Assembly (NCBI RefSeq): GCF_013359935.1
Contig: NZ_JABMCB010000187.1
Location: 124,001-188,000, forward strand
Source: Paenibacillus xylanilyticus
GTDB lineage: Bacteria > Bacillota > Bacilli > Paenibacillales > Paenibacillaceae
Direction: 5' to 3'
DNA: 64,000 nucleotides
The notes beneath the pieces were generated by a model. The model searched no databases. It saw nothing but the letters and a program-made list of their open reading frames with translations, and was not told the DNA's origin. Position 1 is the stretch's first letter; every line of letters begins with the position of its first letter. The position numbers and the translations under genes were made by a program. This document shows, piece after piece, positions 8,371 through 17,597 of this stretch.

Positions 8371-8414
8371 AAAAAGCTTTAGTTGCGGATAAACTGTAAC
8401 TAAAGCTTTTTTTA
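8371..8414 (+). terminator. Rho-independent terminator
   Basis: AAAAAGCTTTAGTT pairs with AACTAAAGCTTTTT across a 13-base loop, then a T run. It separates the regulator gene from the sugar operon. Confidence 0.85.
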
Positions 8415-8439
8415 ATTTAATAATTACATGAAATACGAT

Positions 8440-8476
8440 TGAAAGCGTTGACAAACAAAAAATACATCGATATAAT
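8440..8476 (+). promoter_or_regulatory. Promoter with overlapping cre site for the sugar/GH2 operon
   Basis: TTGACA at 8448-8453, exactly 17 bases, TATAAT at 8471-8476: a consensus sigma-A promoter. The -35 box is embedded in TGAAAGCGTTGACA (8440-8453), which matches the CcpA cre consensus TGWAARCGYTWNCW at 13 of 14 positions. Catabolite repression by blocking the -35 is therefore likely. Confidence 0.8.
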
Positions 8477-8481
8477 CCCAC

Positions 8482-8531
8482 TATAGATACAATAATAATG
8501 TAATAAATCAATTAAATCGTTTGTATCTATA
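8482..8531 (+). promoter_or_regulatory. Candidate operator: perfect 11-bp inverted repeat
   Basis: TATAGATACAA (8482-8492) and its exact complement TTGTATCTATA (8521-8531) flank 28 AT-rich bases starting just after the -10 box. The position, over the transcription start and 5' leader, suits a repressor. The ArsR-type regulator encoded immediately upstream is the obvious candidate. A leader RNA hairpin is an alternative, but no T run follows. Confidence 0.55.
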
Positions 8532-8556
8532 AAACTAGAACAAAGGGGATACTCGC

Positions 8557-9849
8557 ATGAAAAGAAGAATGGGCTTGTTGGCACTAACGTTACTTCTCTC
8601 GCTATCCACGGTTTTAAGTGCATGCAGCGGAAGTAATGACAGCGCTGGTAATGATGCCTCCGGCGATGAAAAAGTAACGTTGTCTTTCTGGACACTGTTT
8701 GATGGCGGAGATGGTGCAAACATGCAGACATTGGTCGATGAATTCAACAAAACTCACCCGAACATCGAAGTGAAAAATACGAAACTGGCTTGGGGAGAGT
8801 ATTACACCAAGCTCATTACCGCTGTTGGAAACGGCAATGGACCGGACATTGGCATTTCCCATTCCTCCAGGCTTCCCGATCTGATCGACCAAGGGGTAGT
8901 CACTGAACTCGACACTCCCGCCACAGATGCAGGCGTGGATTGGAATTCCTACAATCAGAATCTTTTGGATGCGGTTACAGTCGATGGCCAGCATTATGCC
9001 GCTCCCATTGATACTCATCCTTTTATTATGTTCTACAACAAAAAACTGTTAAAAGATGCGGGGCTGCTTGGCGAAGACGGCAAGCCAATCCTGGAGCAAT
9101 CCGCTGACGGATTTCTCACTTTCCTTCAGACTTTAAAAGAAAAGCTGCCTGCCAAGGTGACCCCTTTTGCACTCTCCAATAACAATGATGATCCATACCG
9201 GCTATGGTGGTCCTTATATTCACAAATGGGTGGAAATGATGTGGTATCGGATGACCTGAAATCCGCAGCCATAGATAAGGAGAAAGGCATTAAAGCAGCT
9301 GAGTATGTTCAGAAACTGTTTACCGAAGGTTATATCAAGAAAAATGATCCGGACTTTTATAAAAATTTCCAGAGTGGTACTTCAGCCATTATCATGACAG
9401 GGGTATGGACAACAGGAACGTGGGAATCCACCAAGGGACTTGAGTTTGGAGCCATGCCTATTCCCAAATTCTATGATCAGGAAGCAACCTGGGGAGATTC
9501 TCACACGATCATTTTGCCACTGACGCAGGATGAAGATCCAGCCAAACGTAAAGCGGCCATGATTTTTGCCGATTATGTTGCCGACAATGGTCAAGTTTGG
9601 GCCAAAGCAGGACATATCCCATCCAAGCCATCTGTGCTGGAGAAGCAGGAATTTAAGGATCTGCCATATCGCAGCGATTATGCCGAGGTGGCAAGCGTCG
9701 TTAAATTCAGTAAACATTCCACCAAAAATGCGCAAATCCGTGATGAAGCCGCTTTTAAATTTCTGAATGAAGTCTGGGTGAGCAAAATGACTCCGGCGGA
9801 TGCCATGAACAACATGGAGGCAGCCATTCAGAAAATACTGAGTGAATAG
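8557..9849 (+). CDS. ABC sugar-binding lipoprotein
   Basis: 430-residue extracellular solute-binding protein of the family-1 (MalE/UgpB) type. The lipoprotein signal peptide is MKRRMGLLALTLLLSLSTVLSAC with lipobox LSAC at about residue 23. The start of the mature domain (LSFWTLFDGGDGANMQ, VDEFNKTHPNIEVK) is the usual first lobe. It captures an oligosaccharide and hands it to the two downstream permeases. It is the first gene of an operon containing two GH2 enzymes and an epimerase, so the ligand is probably a beta-linked plant or glycan oligosaccharide. AAAGGGG precedes ATG 8557. Confidence 0.9.
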   Translation: MKRRMGLLALTLLLSLSTVLSACSGSNDSAGNDASGDEKVTLSFWTLFDGGDGANMQTLVDEFNKTHPNIEVKNTKLAWGEYYTKLITAVGNGNGPDIGISHSSRLPDLIDQGVVTELDTPATDAGVDWNSYNQNLLDAVTVDGQHYAAPIDTHPFIMFYNKKLLKDAGLLGEDGKPILEQSADGFLTFLQTLKEKLPAKVTPFALSNNNDDPYRLWWSLYSQMGGNDVVSDDLKSAAIDKEKGIKAAEYVQKLFTEGYIKKNDPDFYKNFQSGTSAIIMTGVWTTGTWESTKGLEFGAMPIPKFYDQEATWGDSHTIILPLTQDEDPAKRKAAMIFADYVADNGQVWAKAGHIPSKPSVLEKQEFKDLPYRSDYAEVASVVKFSKHSTKNAQIRDEAAFKFLNEVWVSKMTPADAMNNMEAAIQKILSE

Positions 9850-9927
9850 AAGGATGACGGATCATGCAGGCCTGTGTAATCCTCATTACAATCACAGGCT
9901 TGCGTGCCAATCAAAGGGGAGACGCAT

Positions 9928-10818
9928 ATGAAGATCAAAAAAATGAGAGCGGATATTCAGGCGCTGGTATTTCTGCTTCCATTCTTAATTGTCTATGGTT
10001 TATTTACGATCTGGCCAATGATTAAAGGCGTTGAGATGACCTTCTACAAATGGACGTTGATTAAGAAAATGGATTTTGTCGGCCTTGACAATTTCCGTAA
10101 GGTTCTTCAGGACAGGGAAGTTTGGGAGGCAATCTGGCATTCAACTTTTTTCGTTTTTTTAAGTACTCCAACCATGATTATCCTTGCCATTATGCTGGCT
10201 GTGATTGCCAACCGAAAATCGGTTTTGCAGAAATTCTACCGCATCATCTTTTTCATTCCAAGCGTGCTCTCTGTTGCCGTCGCAGCCTATCTGGGATTAT
10301 TCGTATTTCAGCCCTATACGGGACTTGTAAATTCCGTGCTGCACCTGTTTCAATTGTTGCCTGAACATGCTGAAATCTTCTGGCTGACAGAAACGGGGCT
10401 GGCATGGGTCGTGATTACGGTCATTACCCTCTGGTGGACGGTCGGCTTCAACTTTATTTTGTATCTCTCGGCCATGCAGGAAATACCGGATGAGATCTAT
10501 GAAGCAGCAAGGCTGGATGGAGCAAGCGATACACAAATATTTTGGAAGATTACTCTTCCTTATCTGAAGCCACTGACGAAAACCATTACCATGCTGCAAA
10601 TTATCGCTTCATATAAGGTCTTTATGCAGATCTACGTTATTACGGGCGGGGGACCGCTTGACCAGACGCGGCCGATTATTCAGTTGATCTATCAGACCGG
10701 GTTCAAGAACAACAATCTGGGTTATGCCGCAACGATGTCCTATATCTTGTTCGTTATCCTGCTGGTGCTGTCAGCGCTGCAATACTGGATTAATAACCGG
10801 AAAGGGGCGGAAAGCTGA
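9928..10818 (+). CDS. ABC sugar permease, MalF-like
   Basis: 296-residue inner-membrane permease with six TM helices. The EAA loop that contacts the ATPase reads EIYEAARLDGASDTQIFWKITLP near residue 190-215. AAGGGGAG precedes ATG 9928; an upstream in-frame GTG at 9904 lacks such a site. The stop overlaps the next start in TGATG. It forms the heterodimeric channel with the next gene. No ATPase gene is nearby. Confidence 0.9.
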   Translation: MKIKKMRADIQALVFLLPFLIVYGLFTIWPMIKGVEMTFYKWTLIKKMDFVGLDNFRKVLQDREVWEAIWHSTFFVFLSTPTMIILAIMLAVIANRKSVLQKFYRIIFFIPSVLSVAVAAYLGLFVFQPYTGLVNSVLHLFQLLPEHAEIFWLTETGLAWVVITVITLWWTVGFNFILYLSAMQEIPDEIYEAARLDGASDTQIFWKITLPYLKPLTKTITMLQIIASYKVFMQIYVITGGGPLDQTRPIIQLIYQTGFKNNNLGYAATMSYILFVILLVLSALQYWINNRKGAES

Positions 10819-11624
10819 TGAAATGGCTATACCGTATAGGTTCAGCATTGATGGCAGTCATGTTCGCTGCCCCACTGGTATGGATGCTGGTTGTATCCAT
10901 CAAAGAAGAAGGCATGAAGATCATTACGGTCCTGGACTGGTTTAAACCTCCATATTCCATGGCTGTATATCAGGAAGTACTTACGACCACCAAGCTTTCC
11001 CAGTGGGTTGTTAACAGTTTGTTTGTCGCTGTAGTTGTGACAGTACTGACTGTGATTTTCGCGGCGATGGCTGGATTTGCTCTCTCCAAAGTGCCGTTTC
11101 GTTTCCGTACGTTTGTGTTCTTTTTCATTCTTGGTGGATTACTGATCCCCGGAGAAGCAACCATTATTCCGCTCTATCAGGTAGCCAAGGATTTGCATTT
11201 GCTGAACTCATACAGTGGATTGATTATTCCTGCTTTGGCTTCACCTGTAGCTGTCATAGTACTCAAAAGTTTCTTCGATGGCGTGCCTAATGATCTGCTG
11301 GAGAGTGTGCAAATAGACGGCGGAGGCTTTTGGCGAATCTTTACCAGCATCATGCTTCCTTTGACACGACCGGCGATGGCATCCATGGCAATTCTGACCT
11401 TTATCGGTTCGTGGAACAATTTCCTATGGCCATTCCTTTCCATAACGGATGATAATCTGTTTACGCTGCCAATGGGTATTCCAACGTTAATGGGGCAGTA
11501 TTCGGAAGATTACGTCAAACCGATGGTTATTAATGCCGTGGCTTCTGTTCCCATCATTATATTGTTTATCATTTTTGAGAAACAGATTGTTAAAGGCATT
11601 AGCATGTCCGGTATTAAGGGATAA
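10818..11624 (+). CDS. ABC sugar permease, MalG-like
   Basis: 268-residue permease with six TM helices. The EAA-type loop (DLLESVQIDGGGFWRIFTSIMLP) is in the expected place, with Ser-Val instead of the usual Ala-Ala. The C-terminus FEKQIVKGISMSGIKG is the usual MalG ending with the KG tail. It overlaps the preceding stop by one base, so translation is coupled. It completes the importer for the GH2 operon. Confidence 0.9.
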   Translation: MKWLYRIGSALMAVMFAAPLVWMLVVSIKEEGMKIITVLDWFKPPYSMAVYQEVLTTTKLSQWVVNSLFVAVVVTVLTVIFAAMAGFALSKVPFRFRTFVFFFILGGLLIPGEATIIPLYQVAKDLHLLNSYSGLIIPALASPVAVIVLKSFFDGVPNDLLESVQIDGGGFWRIFTSIMLPLTRPAMASMAILTFIGSWNNFLWPFLSITDDNLFTLPMGIPTLMGQYSEDYVKPMVINAVASVPIIILFIIFEKQIVKGISMSGIKG

Positions 11625-11707
11625 CCTGCAATTTTCTTATATTTAAACCTAACGCTGATGTGTTTCAGGCCAATGAGCCAAATAAATAGGAGATCGGGGA
11701 GAACAAG

Positions 11708-13474
11708 ATGACAACTAAATTTTACAATAAAGATTATCCAAGACCACAATTTGTACGCCAAGAATGGTTAGATTTGAATGGAGAATGGGACTTTAGTTTT
11801 GACGACAATCAAGTGGGTGAGAGCGGGCATTGGTATGACCAAGCTCAATTTCCGGAAGGACTCAAAATTAAAGTTCCCTTTACCTATGAAACTCAGGCGA
11901 GCGGAATCGGGATCGAAACATTTCATCCGTTCGTTTGGTACCGCAAGCAGGTCACTATTCCTAACGAGGTAGAAGGCAAGAGAACCATTCTGCATTTTCA
12001 AGGGGTGGATTATCGCGCAAAATGCTGGGTGAACGGAACGGTTGTGGGTGAGCATGAGGGAGGGTATGCAGCGTTTTCATTCGACATTACCCCTTATATC
12101 ACTTACGGCTCGGAGAATAATATTGTTCTTGAAGTTGAAGACAGTCAGAGTGCAGTGCAACCTCGGGGGAAACAACGCTGGGTGGATGATAATTTTGAAT
12201 GCTTTTATGTACAAAGCACCGGGATATGGAAAAGTGTCTGGCTGGAGCATGTAAGTGAAGCAAGGGTTGAAGCGGTCAAGATGACACCGGATATCGACCG
12301 TCATATGATTCGTTTGGACTTTCAGTTGAGTGGGATCGAGGGCAAGAACAACTTGCGTTTGGAGACACGGATTGAGCTGAAGGGTCAGCATGTGCAAACC
12401 ATCAGTCTGTCTCCGGACAGACCCTGGATGACGGTGGAAGCCAGTGTGAAACATGAAGCGGGCGGGCCATGGAAACAGTCGTTATGGTCACCAGGCTCAC
12501 CGAACCTGTACGATATCGAGTTTGTGATGTATGAAGATGAGAAGGAAATCGATCGGGTCCATTCCTATTTTGGTATGCGAAAAATATCGATTGAAAATGG
12601 GCAGATTCTGCTGAATAATGCTCCGTTGTACCAAAGAATGATTCTGGATCAGGGATATTGGACGGAGAGCCATTTGACCCCGCCTTCAGTGGAAGCACTA
12701 ATTGAGGATATCGATAAAATTGCCGAGATGGGGTATAACGGAATCCGTAAACATATGAAACTGGAAGATCCACGCTTTTTGTATTGGTGTGATGTAAAAG
12801 GCATGCTGGTCTGGTCGGAAATGGCGGCAACTTTTGAGTTTAACGATGAGGCTGTAAGTCGATTCACCAAAGAATGGCTAGAAATTGTTCCCCAGCAATA
12901 CAATCATCCCAGCATCATTACCTGGGTTCCATTTAATGAATCGTGGGGAATACCGACGATTGGCCATGAGGTAAGGCAGCAGCAGTTTACTGAGTCCATT
13001 TACCATCTGACCAAAGCCATTGATCCGTATCGTCCGGTCATTACCAACGACGGATGGGAGCATACGGTATCGGATATTTTGACACTTCACGATTATGTGG
13101 AGTCGGGAGAAGCTTTTCTGGAACGGTATCAGGATAAGGACATGATCGTAAATAACAAGACTGCTTCTAATCGATGGAAGTTTGCTTTTGCTGAAGGTTA
13201 CAAGTATAAGGGGCAACCCATTATCATTAGTGAGTTTGGAGGTATTGCTTTCCAGTCGGATAAAGGATGGGGTTATGGTAATCAGGTGGAATCGGTCGAA
13301 GCCTTTATTGAACGTTTCCGTTCCATCACCGAAGCGATCAAAGCCATCCCATATATCTCGGGCTATTGTTATACGCAGGTCACGGATGTGCAGCAGGAGA
13401 TTAATGGTCTGCTGACGGAAGACCGTAAACCAAAAGTACCACTCGAAGTGATCCGCAAGATCAATCTGGCTTAA
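11708..13474 (+). CDS. Glycoside hydrolase family 2 enzyme (first copy)
   Basis: 588 residues with GH2 architecture: an N-terminal sugar-binding jelly roll (about 10-185, with CWVNGTVVGEHEGGY), an Ig-like domain (about 190-290) and a TIM barrel. The acid/base is Glu411 in FNESWG and the nucleophile Glu509 in ISEFGG. No signal peptide is present, so it acts in the cytoplasm on imported oligosaccharide. It is shorter than LacZ and closer in size to beta-glucuronidase or small beta-galactosidases; the exact sugar is not determinable. GGAG precedes ATG 11708. The following gene is a full-length paralogue. Confidence 0.9.
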   Translation: MTTKFYNKDYPRPQFVRQEWLDLNGEWDFSFDDNQVGESGHWYDQAQFPEGLKIKVPFTYETQASGIGIETFHPFVWYRKQVTIPNEVEGKRTILHFQGVDYRAKCWVNGTVVGEHEGGYAAFSFDITPYITYGSENNIVLEVEDSQSAVQPRGKQRWVDDNFECFYVQSTGIWKSVWLEHVSEARVEAVKMTPDIDRHMIRLDFQLSGIEGKNNLRLETRIELKGQHVQTISLSPDRPWMTVEASVKHEAGGPWKQSLWSPGSPNLYDIEFVMYEDEKEIDRVHSYFGMRKISIENGQILLNNAPLYQRMILDQGYWTESHLTPPSVEALIEDIDKIAEMGYNGIRKHMKLEDPRFLYWCDVKGMLVWSEMAATFEFNDEAVSRFTKEWLEIVPQQYNHPSIITWVPFNESWGIPTIGHEVRQQQFTESIYHLTKAIDPYRPVITNDGWEHTVSDILTLHDYVESGEAFLERYQDKDMIVNNKTASNRWKFAFAEGYKYKGQPIIISEFGGIAFQSDKGWGYGNQVESVEAFIERFRSITEAIKAIPYISGYCYTQVTDVQQEINGLLTEDRKPKVPLEVIRKINLA

Positions 13475-13517
13475 AGGCTAAAGAAACACTACAGATTCAA
13501 CGGGAACAGGAGTGCTG

Positions 13518-15299
13518 ATGGCAATGGTACGAGAAGATTATCCTCGCCCGCAATTTGTGCGGGAAAATTGGATGAGTCTGAACGGAGAATGGGAGTTTGA
13601 GTTTGACGATGACAATCGCGGACGTGCGGACAAATGGAATGAGGGGACTCAAGTGTTTAGCCGCCGAATTCAGGTTCCGTTCGCTTTTCAAAGCCGGTTA
13701 AGCGGTATTGGAGATCCGGATTTTCATGATAATGTCTGGTACAAACGGACCTTTGACATCCCGCAGAAATTTTCTGGCAAACGTCTGCTGCTCCATTTCG
13801 GAGCGGTGGACTATGAAGCCTCTGTATGGGTCAATGGACAGCTTGTGGTTCAACATGAAGGGGGACACACCCCTTTTCATGCCGATATCACGGATGCTTT
13901 GGAGGAAGGGGTCAACGTATTAACAGTGCAGGCACTGGATTACAGCAGGAATGTGACACTGCCGCGCGGGAAGCAATTCTGGCAGGAGCAGTCCGCACAA
14001 ATTTTTTATACCCGCACCACCGGAATATGGCAATCCGTCTGGCTGGAAGCCGTTGATTCTGTTTACTTGCAAAAGGTTCGTCTTACTCCCGATATCGATC
14101 GCAACGAGATAAAAATCACCTCCTTTATTCAAAGTGAACAAAGGGAGAGGGACACACAGGAAATTAGACTGCGTGTGCAGATTTCTTATCAGGGCGATCA
14201 GTTGACGGAGGATGAATACCGAATCAGCGGCAGGGAGGAGAGCCGTACCATCGGACTTCACACCTTTAATCAACATGGATTGGGCAGGCTTTGGTCACCA
14301 GAACAACCCAACCTGTACGATATTCATTTCACGCTGCTGGTGGATGGTGTAACCGTCGATGAGGTCGACAGTTATTTCGGTATGCGTAAAATCTCGATTG
14401 AACATGGCAAACTGTTTCTGAATAACCGTCCTTATTTTATGAAGCTGGTTTTGGATCAAGGTTATTTTCCGGATGGCAACCTGACTCCGCCGAGTGACGA
14501 GGCGATTCGGCATGATGTGGAACTGACAAAGGAATTAGGCTTTAACGGTGCCAGAAAACACCAGAAGATCGAAGATCCAAGATATCTATACTGGTGCGAT
14601 AAGCTGGGTTTGCTGGTATGGGGAGAGATGGCGAATGCCTATGATTTCTCCGAACAATATGTTGCACAGATCACAAAGGAATGGCAGGAGGCACTGGAGC
14701 GGGATTACAACCATCCAAGTATTGTAGTCTGGGTACCTCTTAATGAGAGCTGGGGTGTTCCCAACATTCTGACCAGCAAGGAGCAGCAATATCACGCCTT
14801 GTCGATGTATTATTTGACCAAGTCACTTGATCCGACTCGTCCGGTTATCTCAAATGACGGCTGGGAGATGGTAGAAACGGATTTGTACAATATCCATGAT
14901 TATGAATGGAGACGGGAAATCCTTGAGGAACGATATCGTACCCGTGAAAATGCAGTGAGTGCCCTGCCTGGCAGCCGAAAGCTGAGTGTAGGCGGCTATT
15001 GCTATGAAGGACAGCCCATACTGATTACCGAATTTGGAGGGATTGGTTACAAAAAAAGCGAATGGGAGGGCTGGGGCTACTCCGGAGCCGAGAATGATGA
15101 AGATTTTGCAGCGCGATTGCATGCCGTAATACAGCCACTGCTGGATTCTCCTGTCGTTGAAGGTTTTTGTTATACACAACTGACGGATGTGGAACAGGAG
15201 ATTAATGGTCTGCTGACGTATGACAGACAGCCGAAGATGCCGATGGAACAGATCCGGGCCATTATCGAAGGACGGGGACCATCGGCCGCTGGAGAATAA
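13518..15299 (+). CDS. Glycoside hydrolase family 2 enzyme (second, tandem copy)
   Basis: 593 residues, same three-domain GH2 plan as the upstream gene and alignable end to end: both begin with DYPRPQFVR and LNGEW, and both end in a CYTQ(V/L)TDV(Q/E)QEINGLLT block. Acid/base Glu410 in LNESWG, nucleophile Glu505 in ITEFGG. The two copies differ in barrel loops, for example KLSVGGYCYEGQPI against KFAFAEGYKYKGQPI, so they may cleave different linkages of one glycan. The start is ATG 13518 with AGGAG at 13508-13512; GTG 13512 overlaps that site and ATG 13524 is an alternative. Cytoplasmic. Confidence 0.9.
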   Translation: MAMVREDYPRPQFVRENWMSLNGEWEFEFDDDNRGRADKWNEGTQVFSRRIQVPFAFQSRLSGIGDPDFHDNVWYKRTFDIPQKFSGKRLLLHFGAVDYEASVWVNGQLVVQHEGGHTPFHADITDALEEGVNVLTVQALDYSRNVTLPRGKQFWQEQSAQIFYTRTTGIWQSVWLEAVDSVYLQKVRLTPDIDRNEIKITSFIQSEQRERDTQEIRLRVQISYQGDQLTEDEYRISGREESRTIGLHTFNQHGLGRLWSPEQPNLYDIHFTLLVDGVTVDEVDSYFGMRKISIEHGKLFLNNRPYFMKLVLDQGYFPDGNLTPPSDEAIRHDVELTKELGFNGARKHQKIEDPRYLYWCDKLGLLVWGEMANAYDFSEQYVAQITKEWQEALERDYNHPSIVVWVPLNESWGVPNILTSKEQQYHALSMYYLTKSLDPTRPVISNDGWEMVETDLYNIHDYEWRREILEERYRTRENAVSALPGSRKLSVGGYCYEGQPILITEFGGIGYKKSEWEGWGYSGAENDEDFAARLHAVIQPLLDSPVVEGFCYTQLTDVEQEINGLLTYDRQPKMPMEQIRAIIEGRGPSAAGE

Positions 15300-15312
15300 G
15301 GAGGGACGTGTC

Positions 15313-16326
15313 TTGAACACATGTGAAACAAGTGCATCCTGGGAAGGTGAGTACCACGGCGAGAAAGCGATTTATTTGCGGTACGGTTCGTACGAGGCTG
15401 TAATGCTTCCAGAGATTGGCGGCAATCTGGTGGCTTACCGTGATGTTGAGAAGGGATATCGGTTCCTGCATGAACCGGCACCCGACGAGATGCCATCTTT
15501 CAAAGCCAGACCGATGATTCACGGTATTCCTGTATTGTTTCCACCGAACCGTTATAAGAATGGGCAGTTTGCCTGGAATGGGGAAATACTTCAATTGCCA
15601 GTTAATGAGGAAGCTACAGGTAATCACTTGCATGGATTTTTGTACAACACTCCATGGAAAGTGGAGGAGTATGCCCATACGGGCAAGGAAAGCCATGTAA
15701 CCGTGTCGATCACCGTCGATGAGACTCATCCTGTATATTCGTTCTTTCCGTTCAGCTTCAATATTACTTTACGCTATGCACTGAGTGAAAATGGACTTAT
15801 GCAGCATGTGCAAATCCGCAATCATGGATGCTTATCCATGCCTTGTCTGCTTGCCTTTCATACAGCCATTAATGCCCCTTTTTCGCCAGATGGATCGGCT
15901 CGTGAATATAGACTCAAGCTTACTGTAGGAGAACGATGGGAACTGGATGAACGTATGCTGCCGACGACACGTTTTCAACCGTTTGTGTCCGAGGAAGAGC
16001 AGATGCGTGACTCCGGGGTATATCCGTTTTTTGCTGAGATGGATAACCATTACACTGCAGTACCTCAGAATGGACGAAACCGGATGGAACTGCAGGATAT
16101 GAGAAGTGGAGAGACGCTAATCTATGATGTGGGCACGTCCTATAAACAGTGGATGATCTGGAACAATGGTGCGAAGGAGGGATTTTTCTGTCCGGAACCT
16201 CAGATCAATCTCGTTAATGCCCCGAATTTGGACTTGCGTTCCGAGGAGGCCGGATTATTCAGTCTGCAGCCTGGGGAGATATGGGAGGAAACAAGCCGGT
16301 TATATGTGCGTCAAACACTCGCATAA
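15313..16326 (+). CDS. Aldose 1-epimerase (mutarotase)-like protein
   Basis: About 337 residues, galactose-mutarotase fold. Recognisable blocks are VMLPEIGGNLVAYRD, GIPVLFPPNRYKNGQF, the catalytic-His block NHLHGFLYNTPW, and the late WNNG...FFCPEPQ region with the conserved Glu/Pro. It would interconvert alpha and beta anomers of the sugar released by the GH2 enzymes. The start is TTG 15313 with AAGGAGGG seven bases upstream, just after the stop of the second GH2 gene; earlier in-frame codons lie inside that gene. It is the last gene of the operon and is followed by a 14-bp hairpin. Confidence 0.85.
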   Translation: MNTCETSASWEGEYHGEKAIYLRYGSYEAVMLPEIGGNLVAYRDVEKGYRFLHEPAPDEMPSFKARPMIHGIPVLFPPNRYKNGQFAWNGEILQLPVNEEATGNHLHGFLYNTPWKVEEYAHTGKESHVTVSITVDETHPVYSFFPFSFNITLRYALSENGLMQHVQIRNHGCLSMPCLLAFHTAINAPFSPDGSAREYRLKLTVGERWELDERMLPTTRFQPFVSEEEQMRDSGVYPFFAEMDNHYTAVPQNGRNRMELQDMRSGETLIYDVGTSYKQWMIWNNGAKEGFFCPEPQINLVNAPNLDLRSEEAGLFSLQPGEIWEETSRLYVRQTLA

Positions 16327-16331
16327 AAAAC

Positions 16332-16368
16332 GAAGAAGAACCGACTCGCTGTGGGTCGGTTCTTCTTC
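16332..16368. terminator. Bidirectional terminator between convergent operons
   Basis: Perfect 14-bp stem GAAGAAGAACCGAC / GTCGGTTCTTCTTC with a nine-base loop. Read on the minus strand it is followed by a six-T run, so it serves the ChrA operon best, and it should also stop the GH2 operon. Confidence 0.85.
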
Positions 16369-16396
16369 AACCAACCAAGGATGTGCTGTCCGCAAA

Positions 16397-16927
16397 TCAG
16401 AATAAAACAATACCGGAAGCACTCGCTACAAGAAGAATGAGCAAGGGGTGAAGCTTGTATTTCAACAGGAGAAACAAACAAACCCCGCCAATGAATAACG
16501 TCGCCACCAGTCCCCAGTCTATTCCCGCTTTTGTACCCGGATAACTAAAATGAATGGCAGCATAGATAATAAGTCCAGTCGTAACAGGACGCAAGCCATA
16601 CAAAGAAGACTTGATCCATGAATTGTTCTGCATGCGATAGAAGAAGGCGGATAACGAAACAATAACGACGACAGACGGAAGGATGATCCCCACTGTAGCA
16701 ACAATAGCTCCGATAAAGCCAGCGGTCTGATAACCAATCAACGTTGCAGTATTGGTTGCAATGGAGCCGGGAGATATGCCTGCAAGAGCCACAGTCTGTT
16801 GGAATTCCACGGGGGTCATCCATGCTTGTTCCGTTACTTCATGCTGAATAATCGGGATAACGGCATAACCGCCTCCGAACGACACGAGGCCTACAATAAT
16901 AAACATGATGAACAGATCCCAATACAT
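16397..16927 (-). CDS. Chromate transporter (ChrA/CHR) single-domain protein, second of the pair
   Basis: 176 residues, about five TM helices, one CHR domain. Hallmarks are VGLVSFGGGYAVIPIIQHEV near the N-terminus and ALAGISPGSIATNTATLIGYQTAGFIGA. Classical ChrA has two CHR domains fused; here they are separate neighbouring genes, as in the YwrA/YwrB type of Bacillus, and should heterodimerise. The usual assignment is chromate efflux. Its place behind a sulfatase hints at another oxyanion such as sulfate, which is inference. It is the last gene of its operon, followed by the bidirectional hairpin. Confidence 0.88.
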   Translation of the reverse strand: MYWDLFIMFIIVGLVSFGGGYAVIPIIQHEVTEQAWMTPVEFQQTVALAGISPGSIATNTATLIGYQTAGFIGAIVATVGIILPSVVVIVSLSAFFYRMQNNSWIKSSLYGLRPVTTGLIIYAAIHFSYPGTKAGIDWGLVATLFIGGVCLFLLLKYKLHPLLILLVASASGIVLF

Positions 16928-16949
16928 TCAATCGCCCCGATTCATTTTC

Positions 16950-17597
16950 TCAAATGTAATATTCCAGTTCCGGGTAGCTGCCTGTCGCAGTTTCCTTCAT
17001 CGTTCTCACTTGAAATCCCAGCCGTTTCTTGATGCGGATAACGAGTACGCCGAATATCAGCCCCGGAACAATAAGATAGAAGGGATGAACTCCCCCAAAT
17101 AGCAGCAAAGAGACGGTGGCAAGGACAGCAAGGGTAGTGGTTGTATCGAAAATGGAATGTCTCGCCATCCGATAAGCAGCCGCGACGATTAAAGCGATAA
17201 TTGCGCCATTCATTCCTTTTAAAGCGGCTTCAACTTTAGGATGATTCCGGAATATCATGGCAGACATGCTGATGAGGATGACAATCAAAAAAGTAGGACA
17301 TGTCACTCCAATGACGGCCGATACAGCACCGGCAATTCCGGCTTGACGATGGCCGATGATCGCTGCTGCATTCACACCGACACCTCCTGGCGCTGAACCT
17401 GCCAGGGATATGAGTTCAGCGATCTCATCCTCTTGCATCCATTTTTTCTTATGGACCACTTCACGTTCAATAATCGGAAGCATGGCATACCCACCTCCAA
17501 AGGTAGAGGGGCCAATACGGAAAAATATCCAAAATAGTTGGATCAACAATGCAAATGTTTCTTTTGAGTTCTTGATGCGTTCTCTCATCCTTTCCAT
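16950..17597 (-). CDS. Chromate transporter (ChrA/CHR) single-domain protein, first of the pair
   Basis: 215 residues with five to six TM helices. FRIGPSTFGGGYAMLPIIEREV and SLAGSAPGGVGVNAAAIIGHRQAGIAGA are the CHR signature blocks. The start codon overlaps the sulfatase stop by one base (TAATG), so the two genes are translationally coupled. A second Met three codons later is an alternative start. It partners with the 176-residue CHR protein 22 bases downstream. Confidence 0.88.
   Translation of the reverse strand: MERMRERIKNSKETFALLIQLFWIFFRIGPSTFGGGYAMLPIIEREVVHKKKWMQEDEIAELISLAGSAPGGVGVNAAAIIGHRQAGIAGAVSAVIGVTCPTFLIVILISMSAMIFRNHPKVEAALKGMNGAIIALIVAAAYRMARHSIFDTTTTLAVLATVSLLLFGGVHPFYLIVPGLIFGVLVIRIKKRLGFQVRTMKETATGSYPELEYYI

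Noticed and set aside
16397..17597. The two CHR genes as a frameshifted single ChrA
   Set aside because: Each has its own start, complete CHR signature and stop, with a 22-base gap. The split form is known in Bacillus.
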